This document shows positions 36,301 to 45,399 of a DNA stretch of 64,000 bases, one piece after another. The stretch spans positions 3,968,001 to 4,032,000 of the forward strand of contig NZ_JBHSBU010000001.1 in the NCBI RefSeq assembly GCF_042650885.1, in the 5' to 3' direction. Numbering within the stretch: position 1 is the first letter of the stretch; each line of letters opens with the position of its first letter. The notes under the pieces are model-generated. The model ran no database searches. It saw only the letters and a list, made by a program, of their open reading frames with translations, and was not told where the DNA came from. The stretch comes from Chitinimonas_A lacunae (lineage in GTDB: Bacteria > Pseudomonadota > Gammaproteobacteria > Burkholderiales > Chitinimonadaceae). Position numbers and translations under genes: made by a program.

Positions 36301-37053
36301 TCACTGGCTGCCATAGATGCGCTTGGGCAAATAAGGCGCCATCTGTTTTTCCATCTCTCCCTCGCGCTGCACCTGGACCACGGCCTGACGCAGCCGCTCG
36401 ATCCGTTGCGGATCGAGTTTGGGGTTGGCGAACACCCACACAGGTGTCGTCAGAAAAGGGAAGGGTTCTGCCATGGTGAACAGGGCTTCGGGTTCGTCAC
36501 GCGCGGCATAGAGCAGGCCGTAGCGTTCGGCGCACAGCCCGTCGAGCCGTTTGGCCACCAGCATGCGCAGGCCCTGGCCGTATTCGGACAGTTCATAAAT
36601 CCGTACTCCCGGCACCCGTGCCACGGCTGGGCAACTGTCTTTCAGCCGCCCCAACTGTTTACCGGAAAAGTCGTTCAACTGTCGCGGTGCCAGCCGCGAA
36701 TCCTTGTGATAGACGATCACCCCTTCGAACTGCCAGACCTGACCCAGCCTGATCAGCCCCATATCGCGGTCGAGGCTGCGACTGGAGATCGCCAGATCGA
36801 GCTGGCGCCGCTGTAGCAGGGCATAGAGCCGGGCGGTAGGCAGGAGTTGATTGTCGGGCGCTTCCTGGGCCAAGGCGGCGATGCGCTGGCCCAGACCGTA
36901 GAAGGCGCCTTCGGCCTGGCCGGTTTCGCTGCGCAGGCCAAAGGGCGGGATATCGAGCGTGCCGATCCGCAGCGGCGCCTGTGCCTGGGCAAGCAGTGCC
37001 GCCAGGCCGAGCCAGCAGAGGAAGAGGAGGCGGAACAGACGATCGAAGCCCAT
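36301..37053 (-). CDS. Periplasmic solute-binding protein, SBP_bac_3-like (orphan)
   Basis: 250 residues with a Sec leader (LFRLLFLCWLGLAALLAQAQA). The mature part begins LRIGTLDIPPFGLRSETGQAEGAFYGLGQRIA, as in polar amino-acid-binding proteins, continues with YALLQRRQLDLAISSRSLDRD and ends in a second-lobe helix rich in Gln and Glu. No ABC permease or ATPase gene is near; a role as a sensory partner or for a remote transporter is possible. It is only distantly similar to the proteins at 1032 and 49520. Confidence 0.78.
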   Translation of the reverse strand: MGFDRLFRLLFLCWLGLAALLAQAQAPLRIGTLDIPPFGLRSETGQAEGAFYGLGQRIAALAQEAPDNQLLPTARLYALLQRRQLDLAISSRSLDRDMGLIRLGQVWQFEGVIVYHKDSRLAPRQLNDFSGKQLGRLKDSCPAVARVPGVRIYELSEYGQGLRMLVAKRLDGLCAERYGLLYAARDEPEALFTMAEPFPFLTTPVWVFANPKLDPQRIERLRQAVVQVQREGEMEKQMAPYLPKRIYGSQ

Positions 37054-37191
37054 GACAACATCCTAGCAGGATGCGGGACGGGCTTCGACCGGGACGTGGA
37101 GAAAAGGAAGGGCGAGCCGTAAGTTTTGGCTTAAAACATCATTTTTGTTCTTATATTGCCATATATCCTTGCAGGCGTTTTTCCTAAAAAT

Positions 37192-39216
37192 TTAAGTTTT
37201 CAGCAATTCCTCTCGTCCGGCCAGCCAACGCTGCAAATGCGCCTCGGCTACCGCTAACTGGCTTTGCAGCAGTTGTTCGGCGACATCGCGGGCTTGTTCG
37301 AGGATATCGGTATCGCGTTCGAGATCGGCAAAACGCAGCATCGGCGCGCCCGACTGGCGGCTGCCCAGGAATTCGCCCGGGCCACGGATACGCAGGTCTT
37401 CGCGGGCAATCACAAAGCCGTCGGTCGATTCGTAGATCGCCTTGAGTCGCTGTTTGGCGGTCTCCGACAGCGGAGCCGAGTAGAGCAGCACGCAGTTGGA
37501 TTCGCCACCGCCGCGGCCGACTCGGCCGCGCAACTGGTGCAACTGGGCCAGACCCATACGTTCGGCGTGCTCGATCACCATCAGCGTGGCATTGGGCACA
37601 TCGACGCCGACCTCGATCACCGTCGTGGCGACCAGCACCTGGAGCGTGCCGGCGACGAAATCGGCCATCACGGCGGCTTTCTCGGCCGGTTTGAGACGGC
37701 CATGGACCAGACCGACGCCGAATTCGGCCAGTTCCTCGGCCAGTTGGGCGTGAGTATCGATCGCTGTTTGCAACTGGAGTGCCTCGGATTCCTCGATCAG
37801 CGGACAGACCCAGTACGCCTGCCGGCCTGTGGCGCAGACAGTACGTACATAGTCGACCATTTCGTCACGGCGGGCGTCCTGGACCAGTCGGGTACGGACC
37901 GGGGTGCGGCCAGGCGGCATCTCATCGATCACGCTGACATCGAGATCGGCGTAATAGCTCATCGCCAGGGTGCGCGGGATCGGGGTGGCCGACATCATCA
38001 ACATATGCGGACTGCCGCCCTTGTTGCGCAGCGCCAGCCGCTGGTGGACGCCAAAGCGGTGCTGCTCGTCGACGATGGCCAGACCCAGTCGGGCAAAGCC
38101 GACCGACTCCTGGAACAGGGCATGGGTGCCCACGGCCATCTGCACTTCACCGCTTTCGATCCGGGCAATCGTGGCGGCCTTGGCTTTGCTCTTCTGCGAA
38201 CCGGCCAGCCACACCACTTCGATGCCAAGCGGGGTCAGCCAGTCGGCCAATTTGCGGTAATGCTGCTCGGCCAGGATTTCGGTGGGTGCCATCAAGGCGG
38301 CCTGATGGCCCGATTCGATCGCCACCAGCGCCGCCAGTGCCGCCACGATGGTCTTGCCGCTGCCGACATCGCCCTGGAGCAGTCGCTGCATCGGATAGGG
38401 CGAGGCGAGATCGCGGCGGATTTCCGCCAGTACCCGCTGCTGTGCGCCGGTCAGTCCGAACGGCAATTGGGCGAGCAGCGACTCGCTGAGCGTCCCGGTC
38501 GGCGTCAGCACCGGCGCCGTGCGCTCGCGTCGCCGTTGGTAGGCAAGCCGCATCGACAGTTGCTGGGCCAGCAGCTCGTCGAACTTGAGCCGCAGCCAGG
38601 CCGGATGGACCCGTTCGGCCAACTGGCGCTGCGCCACCTCGGGCGGTGGCTGGTGCAGCAGCCGGACGGCGCGTCCGAAGTCTTCCAGATCGAGCCGCTC
38701 GACCAGTTCGGCGGGCAGGGTGTCATGAAGCGAACAGGCGGCCAGGGCATCCTGGATCAGCCGGCGCAAGGTGGGCTGGCTCAGGCCGCTGACCGTCGGG
38801 TAGACCGGGGTCAGCGCATCGGGCAGCGCGGTGCCGGCGCTGACCACCCGGATTTTCGGGTGGATCATCTCATCGCCATGGAAGCCGCGTCGTATCTCGC
38901 CCAGCAAGCGGACCCGGTTGCCGACCGCCAGCAACTGCTGCTGGCTGGGATAGAAATTGAGCAGCCGCACCCACAGCTCGCCCGAATCGTCGATCACCCG
39001 CGCCAGCAATTGCTTGCGCGGCTTATAGCTCACCTCGCTATGGGCCACGCTCGCCTCGACCTGGACGCTGGCATGCATCGGGGCGTCGGCGATATTGAAG
39101 ATATGGGTTTCGTCTTCGTAGCGCAGCGGCAGATGCAGCACCAGGTCGAAAGGCTGGCGGATGCCCAGCTTTTCCAGCCGGGACACGGTGGCCTTGGGCA
39201 GCTTGGTGAAATCCAT
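37192..39216 (-). CDS. recG: ATP-dependent DNA helicase RecG
   Basis: 674 residues; remodels stalled forks and Holliday junctions. The N-terminal wedge/OB domain (about 1-240) is followed by SF2 helicase motifs: RLLQGDVGSGKTIVA (I), APTEILAEQH (Ia), IVDEQHRFG (II), MSATPIPRT (III), VATTVIEVGVDVPNA (V) and QLRGRVGRG (VI). The start is ATG 39216 with AGGTG upstream; an in-frame extension to 39258 has no support. The stop lies near an AT-rich block. Confidence 0.96.
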   Translation of the reverse strand: MDFTKLPKATVSRLEKLGIRQPFDLVLHLPLRYEDETHIFNIADAPMHASVQVEASVAHSEVSYKPRKQLLARVIDDSGELWVRLLNFYPSQQQLLAVGNRVRLLGEIRRGFHGDEMIHPKIRVVSAGTALPDALTPVYPTVSGLSQPTLRRLIQDALAACSLHDTLPAELVERLDLEDFGRAVRLLHQPPPEVAQRQLAERVHPAWLRLKFDELLAQQLSMRLAYQRRRERTAPVLTPTGTLSESLLAQLPFGLTGAQQRVLAEIRRDLASPYPMQRLLQGDVGSGKTIVAALAALVAIESGHQAALMAPTEILAEQHYRKLADWLTPLGIEVVWLAGSQKSKAKAATIARIESGEVQMAVGTHALFQESVGFARLGLAIVDEQHRFGVHQRLALRNKGGSPHMLMMSATPIPRTLAMSYYADLDVSVIDEMPPGRTPVRTRLVQDARRDEMVDYVRTVCATGRQAYWVCPLIEESEALQLQTAIDTHAQLAEELAEFGVGLVHGRLKPAEKAAVMADFVAGTLQVLVATTVIEVGVDVPNATLMVIEHAERMGLAQLHQLRGRVGRGGGESNCVLLYSAPLSETAKQRLKAIYESTDGFVIAREDLRIRGPGEFLGSRQSGAPMLRFADLERDTDILEQARDVAEQLLQSQLAVAEAHLQRWLAGREELLKT

Positions 39217-39321
39217 CAGCCCACCTGCCCGGCGGCGCGGGCGCGGCGGCGGTCCCAATAGCGGAAGGTTATGGCGGGATTTTTGTTCATTGGCCCCAAT
39301 TATGGAGCAAATCCGTGGAAG

Positions 39322-39861
39322 TCAAGGCCGAATTTCGATAGCCGTGCCGTTGCGGGTATTGCGGTACAGCCAGTCGATTTCCTCATTGGTCAAGGCGATG
39401 CAACCAAGCGTCCAATCGACCTGATGATGTGTGCTGCTCAAGCGCCCCAGCTCGACCCCGAGGCCATGAATCATGATCTGACCGCCTGCCTGGCCGTTGG
39501 GGCAGGCGCTGCGGGCGGCCTCGATATCGGCCCGACGGGGATAGCTGATATGCAGGGCGCGGTGGAACGACGATTGGCCCAGATCGAGTCGGCTATCGAT
39601 GGTAAAGCGGCCTTCGGGTGTCCGTTTGTCGCCTTCGCAACGTTTGGGCCCGACCGGTTCGCGCCCCAAAGCCACACGGAATTGTTGGACTGCCACCCCA
39701 TTCTGGTAGGCGGTAAGCCGTCTGGCCGATTTCTCGACCAGGATAAAGTCGATTTCCGCCTCCACCCTGTCTGTTCCCGGCCGGAAGTCGAAGGCGAAGT
39801 AGGCGGCCAGGGCGGCTATGCTGAGTCCGAACATGGCCGAGAGAAGATAACGACGTTTCAT
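39322..39861 (-). CDS. L,D-transpeptidase (YkuD domain), membrane-anchored
   Basis: 179 residues. One N-terminal membrane helix (about 5-25) anchors a periplasmic YkuD domain. The catalytic Cys154 lies in DWTLGCIALTNEEID and the active-site His132 in IMIHGLG; the SHGC form of classical enzymes reads TLGC here, as in the YafK-type branch. Such enzymes form 3-3 peptidoglycan cross-links or attach or cut lipoprotein links. It is ten bases downstream of trmO on the same strand. Confidence 0.87.
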   Translation of the reverse strand: MKRRYLLSAMFGLSIAALAAYFAFDFRPGTDRVEAEIDFILVEKSARRLTAYQNGVAVQQFRVALGREPVGPKRCEGDKRTPEGRFTIDSRLDLGQSSFHRALHISYPRRADIEAARSACPNGQAGGQIMIHGLGVELGRLSSTHHQVDWTLGCIALTNEEIDWLYRNTRNGTAIEIRP

Positions 39862-39870
39862 CCGAGCAAA

Positions 39871-40566
39871 TTATGCGTAATTGATTTCGTGGACCACGGC
39901 GCCACGCTGATCGCAGCGCCAGCGGATATTCAGATCGTACAGGCGCATGCCGTAGTCGCGTGCCGGGTCGTCGGCATAGCCAGGACGCGGGTCTTGGGCC
40001 AATACTTCGCGGATCAGTTCACGCAGATGCGGATGGCTCGGCGCCAGTTCTTGCAGCATGGCGTCGGCTTCCAGCGTGAACGCCACCGGCAGCGGATCGG
40101 CTCCGGTATCGGCGTAGCCGCTGTTGGCACCGACGACGGCGTCGGCGTAGGCCAGATAGGGCTTGATATCGAGTACCGGTGTGCCGTCGAGCAGGTCGGC
40201 GCCACCCACCCGCAGGCTGACGCCATGGTCGGTATCGATGCCAAGCAGCTTCACGACACTCAATCCCACCGGGTTGGGCCGGAAAGTCGAGCGGCTGGCA
40301 AACACGCCGGTTCTGGCATTGCCGCCGAGCTTGGGCGGCCGCACGGTCGGACGCCAGCCCTGGTCGGCGGTGCCGTGAAAGACGAATACCAGCCACAGAT
40401 GGCTGAAGGCTTCAAGCCCACGTACCGTATCGGGATGGTCGAACGGCGGCAGCAGCCGCACCACGGCTTCGGCCGACGGGGTCAGACCGGGCTGGCGCGG
40501 AATGGCGAACTTTTCCTTGAAGCAGCTCTCGACCTGGGCCACCGCCTGTAAGGTCCATTGGTTCAT
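39871..40566 (-). CDS. trmO: tRNA t6A37 N6-methyltransferase TrmO
   Basis: 231 residues, the length of E. coli TrmO/YaeB (235). It methylates N6 of t6A37 in threonine tRNA. Family motifs: CFKEKFAIPRQPGL, LEAFSHLWLVFVFH, VRPPKLGGNARTGVFASRSTFRPNPVGLSVV, LDIKPYLAYAD. A C-terminal domain follows from about 165. The start overlaps the stop of the DUF2520 gene by four bases. No tsa genes are close. Confidence 0.93.
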   Translation of the reverse strand: MNQWTLQAVAQVESCFKEKFAIPRQPGLTPSAEAVVRLLPPFDHPDTVRGLEAFSHLWLVFVFHGTADQGWRPTVRPPKLGGNARTGVFASRSTFRPNPVGLSVVKLLGIDTDHGVSLRVGGADLLDGTPVLDIKPYLAYADAVVGANSGYADTGADPLPVAFTLEADAMLQELAPSHPHLRELIREVLAQDPRPGYADDPARDYGMRLYDLNIRWRCDQRGAVVHEINYA

Positions 40567-41441
40567 CGGGTGTCTCCAGCGAGCGCCTGGGCCATCCTGG
40601 CGCGGGAGGACGGGTCGAGCGGGGCGAGTTCGAGGGCGAGTTGGCCCAGTGCGCGGTAGGCATGGCCGCTGGCCGGGTCGAGCCGGGCCACGGCGGCGCC
40701 CTGGCTGGCGACGGTCGCGCTGTCGCCGCGGGCGACCGGGCCGGTCAATGCGGCGCGCGGACCGACCCGGCCGATATTGGCGAGCGTTGCCTGGATCAGT
40801 GGCTGCAATGCCGCCCAGCCAGTCGCCCGCTCGACGCCGGCAGCTTCGAGGCAGCGCTGTGCGGCTTCCATCAGGGCGACCAGATCGTTGCAGGCAAACA
40901 CGGCCGCTGCATGGTAGAGCGGCTTTTGGGCGGCATCGAGGGTAAAGCGGCGGGCACCAATGGCATCGAACAGCGGTCCAAGCCGCGCCAGGGCGGCAGG
41001 GTCGCCTTCGCAGCCGCAGTAGCAGCCGGCAAAATCGTGTAGCGCCTGGCTTGGCTCGGCAAAGCTCAGCAGTGGATGGACGCTGGCAATCGCGGCACCT
41101 CGGTCGCGCAGCGGTGCCAGCAACTCGGCCGGACGTGAGCCGCTGGCGTGGAACACCACGCTGCCGGCCAGGGAAGGCCGGCTTGCTGCCAGCTCGGCAG
41201 CCACGGGCGCCAGCAGGTCGTCGGGGGTGGCGAGCAGGATCAGCTCGGCCGGGCCAAGTTCAGCCAGACTGGCGGCACGGCCGGCACCGATAAAGTCGAT
41301 CGCTGCGGCGCTGGAATCGGCATGACGGGTGACGATCTGGTCGACCTGTACCTGTCCCGCCGCCTGCCACAGTCGCGCCAGCGTGCGCCCCAGTCGGCCG
41401 GCGCCGATCAGATGAAGTCGCGGAAGTGTGAGAATTGGCAT
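40563..41441 (-). CDS. Rossmann-fold and DUF2520 domain protein
   Basis: 292 residues. An NAD(P)-type glycine motif, LHLIGAGRLGRTLARLW, opens the protein; ILLATPDDLL and VVFHASGSRPAELLAPL follow; the C-terminal DUF2520 helical domain carries the HPLLSFA and PLYHAAAVFACNDLVALM segments. The layout resembles pyrroline-5-carboxylate reductase/ketopantoate reductase-type dehydrogenases, but the substrate is not known. It is first in a three-gene run with trmO and the L,D-transpeptidase gene and is divergent from the thioredoxin-fold gene. Confidence 0.82.
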   Translation of the reverse strand: MPILTLPRLHLIGAGRLGRTLARLWQAAGQVQVDQIVTRHADSSAAAIDFIGAGRAASLAELGPAELILLATPDDLLAPVAAELAASRPSLAGSVVFHASGSRPAELLAPLRDRGAAIASVHPLLSFAEPSQALHDFAGCYCGCEGDPAALARLGPLFDAIGARRFTLDAAQKPLYHAAAVFACNDLVALMEAAQRCLEAAGVERATGWAALQPLIQATLANIGRVGPRAALTGPVARGDSATVASQGAAVARLDPASGHAYRALGQLALELAPLDPSSRARMAQALAGDTR

Positions 41442-41528
41442 CTGCTGATTATCGCATGGCGCACGGTATCGCCGCCGCGACGGTGCAGGTTATAATGACG
41501 CTGTAATTTTTGTCGGAGGGCAGAGCCC

Positions 41529-42038
41529 ATGAAACGCCTCGCTATTGTCATTGCCCTGCTGGTGCCCTTCGCGCATGCCGCAGGCAAGGTCTACAGCTGG
41601 AAAGACGCCAACGGCAACGTGATCTATTCCGATCAGCCGCCACCAGGCCAGAAGGTCGAAGAGAAGGCGGTCAAGACCAACAATATCCAGACCAGCGGTG
41701 GTGGCTACGAGATGCGTGAAGCCATCCGCAAGAATCCTGTGACCCTGTGGGCCAATAACTGCGGCGAAGCCTGCGATCAAGCCAAGGCGCTGCTGACCAA
41801 GCGTGGTGTCCCCTATTCGCTGCGCAACCCCGAAAGCAACGAGCGCGATCTGGAAGAGCTGAAGCGGCTGTCCGGCGCGGCTGTGGTGCCGGTGCTCCAG
41901 GTGGGCACCGCCGTCAACAAGGGCTTCCGCGAAAGCTCCTGGCATGCGGCACTCGACGGCGCAGGCTATCCGCGTAGCGCCGATCCGACCGTCAAGGCCG
42001 GCCCGAAAGCGGAAGAGAAGCAGCCAGCCCAGAACTGA
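41529..42038 (+). CDS. Exported DUF4124-glutaredoxin-like protein
   Basis: 169 residues. A leader (MKRLAIVIALLVPFAHA) is followed by a DUF4124 segment (GKVYSWKDANGNVIYSDQPPPGQ) and a glutaredoxin-like fold (about 70-150). The redox site reads NNCGEACDQAK, so the cysteines Cys78 and Cys82 are separated by three residues instead of the usual two. The cis-Pro loop is AAVVPVLQVG. A Lys/Glu/Pro-rich tail ends the protein. It probably works in the periplasm. RBS GGAGG lies nine bases before the ATG. Confidence 0.85.
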   Translation: MKRLAIVIALLVPFAHAAGKVYSWKDANGNVIYSDQPPPGQKVEEKAVKTNNIQTSGGGYEMREAIRKNPVTLWANNCGEACDQAKALLTKRGVPYSLRNPESNERDLEELKRLSGAAVVPVLQVGTAVNKGFRESSWHAALDGAGYPRSADPTVKAGPKAEEKQPAQN

Positions 42039-42367
42039 TCTGCCAGATAACTAATAAAAAACGGCCAAATCATTGCAAGATGAGTGGCCGTCTTTGTTTG
42101 AAAATTCAAAAATCAACGGTTGGCTGATGGTGGAGCCTGCCACCTGCCTCCCGCTCCGCCTTGAAACCCGCCGTCACTTCCTTCCACCTCCCAAGACAGC
42201 TCCAATCAGACTCCCTAGCCCCATCACGCTCTCCCGTTGACGCCATGGCGGAGGTGGAAACAGAAGAAGGTGGTCACCAGGCTGTGGGCGAGCCGGAAAT
42301 CATGCTTTTTCAATGCGCGGCGACTCCGGCTCGGACATCCATCATGTGCCGACTGCTGCTGTCTGTT
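42039..42367. other. Intergenic region with terminator
   Basis: Between convergent genes. Apart from the hairpin at 42061-42095 no gene or structured element was recognised; a short 84-codon frame at 42161 has no ribosome site or family features. Confidence 0.55.
42061..42095 (+). terminator. Terminator of the glutaredoxin-like gene
   Basis: Stem ACGGCCA/TGGCCGT with a 17-base loop, followed by TCTTTGTTTG. It begins 23 bases after the stop; five A precede it, so weak action from the other side is possible. Confidence 0.7.
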
Positions 42368-44074
42368 TCAACTGCCCGTCTGGGAAGGGGCGAACAGGGT
42401 CTTGACCAGTGGTGACAGCTCCGCATCGGGCAGGGTCTGGGCCAGTTCGTAATAGCGCAGCACCAGGCTGCACGCCCGGTTACGATCGACCGGCTCGCCA
42501 CGGGCAGCGCGGGGGAGTTCATGGATGGCGTCGCCGGCCTCGTGGTAGAGCCGTTCCATCAGGTTCTGTCTGATCTGGGCCACCTGATCAGGGACGGGCG
42601 GCACGGCTGGGGCATCTGCTGCCGTGATCAATTCGGCCAGCAGCTCGGTTTCACGCTCGCGTTGCTTGGGGCTGAGGTAACGGCCGTAGTCCTGTTCGTC
42701 GTCGCCGCCGAAGGTAAAGGCAAAGCAGAGCCGGGGATCGTGCTGTTGCAGGCTGCGCAGATGCTCGATCTGTAGCGTCAGATAGCGCCGTGCCACCGGG
42801 GGAGGAATCCTGTGGAGCTGGTTGATGCCAAGCGTCCACAACTGCGGCCCCAGTTCACCACGGACCGAATCGAGCGGCTCGCCTTGCGCCAGTCCCTTCT
42901 GCCAGCGGTCCAGGACACGCTGGTACTCGGCCGGCGCATGTTGCTTGAGTGCCCGATAGACCGGCATACGCAGCAGTTCGGCTTCGAAAGCGCCCGGTTT
43001 GTGCTCGGGCAGCATGCCGTAGCTTGAGCCGTCGTTGATTTCCGTCACCACTTCGCTGGCGCGCAACTCGGCCAGCGATGGCAGCCAGATCTCATCGGCG
43101 GGGGTGGCGAGGATGCGTTCGACGAAGTGAGGAGCAAGGCCCAGGGTCAGCAGATAGTGGCGTTCCTGCTTGCGCATGGCGGTGGCCAGACTGCCTTTGA
43201 GGCCGAGCAGACTTGGCGAGTGAAAGCCCAGCTGGGCGCCTTCGCGCAGGATGCGTTGGTGTCCGCCCAGAAACGCCACGGTACAGGCGCTGAAGCAGCC
43301 ATGCGGCACAAAGGTGGTGAGGCCGTGGCGATGGATCAGCGCCTGCATCTTGCGGCCCTCGTCGATCAGGCCGCCCTGGCTGTCGAGCTGGACCAGCCTG
43401 ACCTTGGGATGGGCAGCCAGCGCCTGGGCCAACGCGACATTGGCGCCACGCCGCAGACCGCCGCGCAGGGCGAGTTCGCGGCCCTGGTTCAGGACTTCGA
43501 TACGGAACGGTGCCAGTCCATCGTCGAAAGCGGTATGGCGAAAGCCTTGCCAGATGCCGGGCAGGCCGATGTCCTCGCTGATGAACTGGATACTCATATG
43601 GGCAAACAGCAGCAGTACCGCCATCTGGGCCAGTCGTCCCCAGGCACGGCGCCAGCGCTCGCGGTGCTGCTGGCAATAGGCGCTGGCCGAGCGCCAGATG
43701 CCGATGCCGAGCCAGCTCAGAATGGCGGTAGCACCAAGCCAGAGCAGCACCAGTCCGGTGGCGAAGGCGTAGGGGTGGTGAAGCGAGGAGAGCAGGCGGC
43801 CGACGGCAATGGCGAGGACGAACAGGACGAGTTGGCAGGCGAAACCGTTGATCCAGAAGCTGACGGGAAGCCCGAGCTGACCGCGCCAGTGCCGCCGCAA
43901 CCAGCCACCACGCCCGGGGTTTGCGCCAAGCTGGCCGACGGTGGAGCGTTCGCCGCTGCCGCTGCGCCAGATCGGGCAGTCGGGCGCCAACTCACCGCGC
44001 CGCAGCAGCAATCTCAGCGCTGCGCTGGAAACCGGGCCTTTACGTCGGCCATCCTTGAGGTAATACCAAGCCAT
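42368..44074 (-). CDS. GYF_2 domain, membrane and ClpP-like peptidase fusion protein
   Basis: 568 residues. Residues 1-50 form a GYF_2-type domain (MAWYYLKDGRRKGPVSSAAL, LLRRGELAPDCPIW). Three membrane segments follow (about 72-92, 105-126, 150-168). Residues about 185-370 resemble a ClpP/crotonase-type serine peptidase: LVQLDSQGGLIDEGRKM, then Ser262 in HGCFSACTVAFLGG and His285 in QLGFHSPS, the order expected for the nucleophile and base. A helical C-terminal region of about 180 residues is unassigned. The protease part probably faces the periplasm, as in membrane-linked ClpP homologues. ATG 44074 has no strong ribosome site. Substrate and partners are unknown. Confidence 0.8.
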   Translation of the reverse strand: MAWYYLKDGRRKGPVSSAALRLLLRRGELAPDCPIWRSGSGERSTVGQLGANPGRGGWLRRHWRGQLGLPVSFWINGFACQLVLFVLAIAVGRLLSSLHHPYAFATGLVLLWLGATAILSWLGIGIWRSASAYCQQHRERWRRAWGRLAQMAVLLLFAHMSIQFISEDIGLPGIWQGFRHTAFDDGLAPFRIEVLNQGRELALRGGLRRGANVALAQALAAHPKVRLVQLDSQGGLIDEGRKMQALIHRHGLTTFVPHGCFSACTVAFLGGHQRILREGAQLGFHSPSLLGLKGSLATAMRKQERHYLLTLGLAPHFVERILATPADEIWLPSLAELRASEVVTEINDGSSYGMLPEHKPGAFEAELLRMPVYRALKQHAPAEYQRVLDRWQKGLAQGEPLDSVRGELGPQLWTLGINQLHRIPPPVARRYLTLQIEHLRSLQQHDPRLCFAFTFGGDDEQDYGRYLSPKQRERETELLAELITAADAPAVPPVPDQVAQIRQNLMERLYHEAGDAIHELPRAARGEPVDRNRACSLVLRYYELAQTLPDAELSPLVKTLFAPSQTGS

Positions 44075-44391
44075 CGTTGCCTGCGCCTGTGCGACCCGGG
44101 CTGGACATCCTGCCTGGGCTGGAACTGAGTGTAGCAGCCGGGCCCACTGCCCGGGAAAGCGGGCGACGACGCTGCCTGCTGTGGCGGACGGACAACAGGC
44201 CAGCCCAGAACCCGCTGTTGGGCTTATCGAATCTACATCTTCGTTAGCCGATCGCTATGATGAACCCCGAGGGACAGGACGGGGCGACGAACGGTAATCA
44301 TCCGGCAGAGTTTTTTATAAATAAAAAACTTGCTTCTTGCTTGGATCGTGCTAAATATTGAGCAGTCTTGTTAGAAAAAAAGATGCCTACC
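44075..44391. other. Divergent intergenic region
   Basis: Upstream DNA for the GYF-ClpP gene and the GlxA-like gene. It ends in an AT-rich block (TTTTTTATAAATAAAAAACT near 44310). No gene or defined operator was recognised. Confidence 0.5.
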
Positions 44392-45348
44392 ATGTCTACC
44401 ACTGCCACCGAATCCGTCTACTTTCTTTTACTACCTGGCAGCCAGCCCTTCGACTTCGCCGTTCCGGCGCAATTGATCGAGCGGGCGGCGGAGTTGTCGG
44501 GTAAGCCCTTAACCCTCCATTACATCGGTCCGAACACCTCGGCCACCATTGCCGGCGCCCTGCCGGTGACGCTGAAATCGCTGCCGGCCAAGCTCGAAGG
44601 CCGGGCGACAGTGTTCGTTCCGGCCGCCGGCAGCGATGCCGCCGCCCGTACCGCCGCCCAGCGCTGGCTTGCCACGCTGGGCGGTGATACATCGCTGGTT
44701 GCGCTTGGCAACGGCGTGGTGCTGCTGGCAGAAGCCGGCCTGCTGGCCGGTCGCCGCTGTACCACCGACCGCAGCAATATCGCGGCCGTCAATGCAGCCT
44801 CCAATACCGTTCAAGTCCTGGAAAACCGTCCGCTGGTACGCGACCGCGACCTGTGGACCTCGCCCGGTGGCGTCAGCGCCGTCGAACTGGCGCTGCGCTT
44901 TGTGATCGCCCGCCTGGGCGCCGTGGCCGCGCTCAAAGTGGCGCGTGACTATGGCATCGTGCTGTCGCGCCTGGGCGAAGAATCCGATTGGCCGGTGGCA
45001 CTGCGTTATCGCAACCACGACAACCCGGTGGTCCATCAAGCCCAGGATCTGCTCGCCGAACAACCCGAGGCCAAGCTCGGCGCCACCGAACTGGCCGGTC
45101 GCTGCGGCGTCAGCTATCGCCAACTGGCGCGGCTGTTTGCCGACGAGGCCGGGGTGTCGGTCAAGCAATACCAGCTCGAACTGCGGATCGAACTGGCCCG
45201 CCGACTGCTCGCCGACAGCGAAGAGCGGGTCGAGCGTATCGCCGAGCTGTCCGGCTTTGCCTCGGTCCAGGCTTTCCACGCTGCCTGGCGCAGCCGGGAG
45301 CGGGTATCGCCGCTGGTCTACCGGCGCTCGTCACGGGTCGCACGCTGA
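44392..45348 (+). CDS. GlxA-type transcriptional regulator (DJ-1/PfpI + AraC HTH)
   Basis: 318 residues. An N-terminal DJ-1/PfpI-like domain (about 8-180: VYFLLLPGSQPFDFAVPAQLIERA, VLLAEAGLLAGRRCTTD, WTSPGGVSAVELALRFV) is joined to an AraC-type double helix-turn-helix (about 215-318: CGVSYRQLARLFADEAGVSVKQYQLELRIELARRLL, IAELSGFASVQAFHAAWR). Members control amine, arginine or choline catabolism; the ligand here is unknown. ATG 44383 is an alternative start; AAAAAG sits nine bases before ATG 44392. No obvious target genes follow besides the CheY-like gene 51 bases away. Confidence 0.85.
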   Translation: MSTTATESVYFLLLPGSQPFDFAVPAQLIERAAELSGKPLTLHYIGPNTSATIAGALPVTLKSLPAKLEGRATVFVPAAGSDAAARTAAQRWLATLGGDTSLVALGNGVVLLAEAGLLAGRRCTTDRSNIAAVNAASNTVQVLENRPLVRDRDLWTSPGGVSAVELALRFVIARLGAVAALKVARDYGIVLSRLGEESDWPVALRYRNHDNPVVHQAQDLLAEQPEAKLGATELAGRCGVSYRQLARLFADEAGVSVKQYQLELRIELARRLLADSEERVERIAELSGFASVQAFHAAWRSRERVSPLVYRRSSRVAR

Positions 45349-45399
45349 GTCATACGTCCTATGATAAGTTGGTAGGCAGGGACGCTCGGAGGGGGCGGC

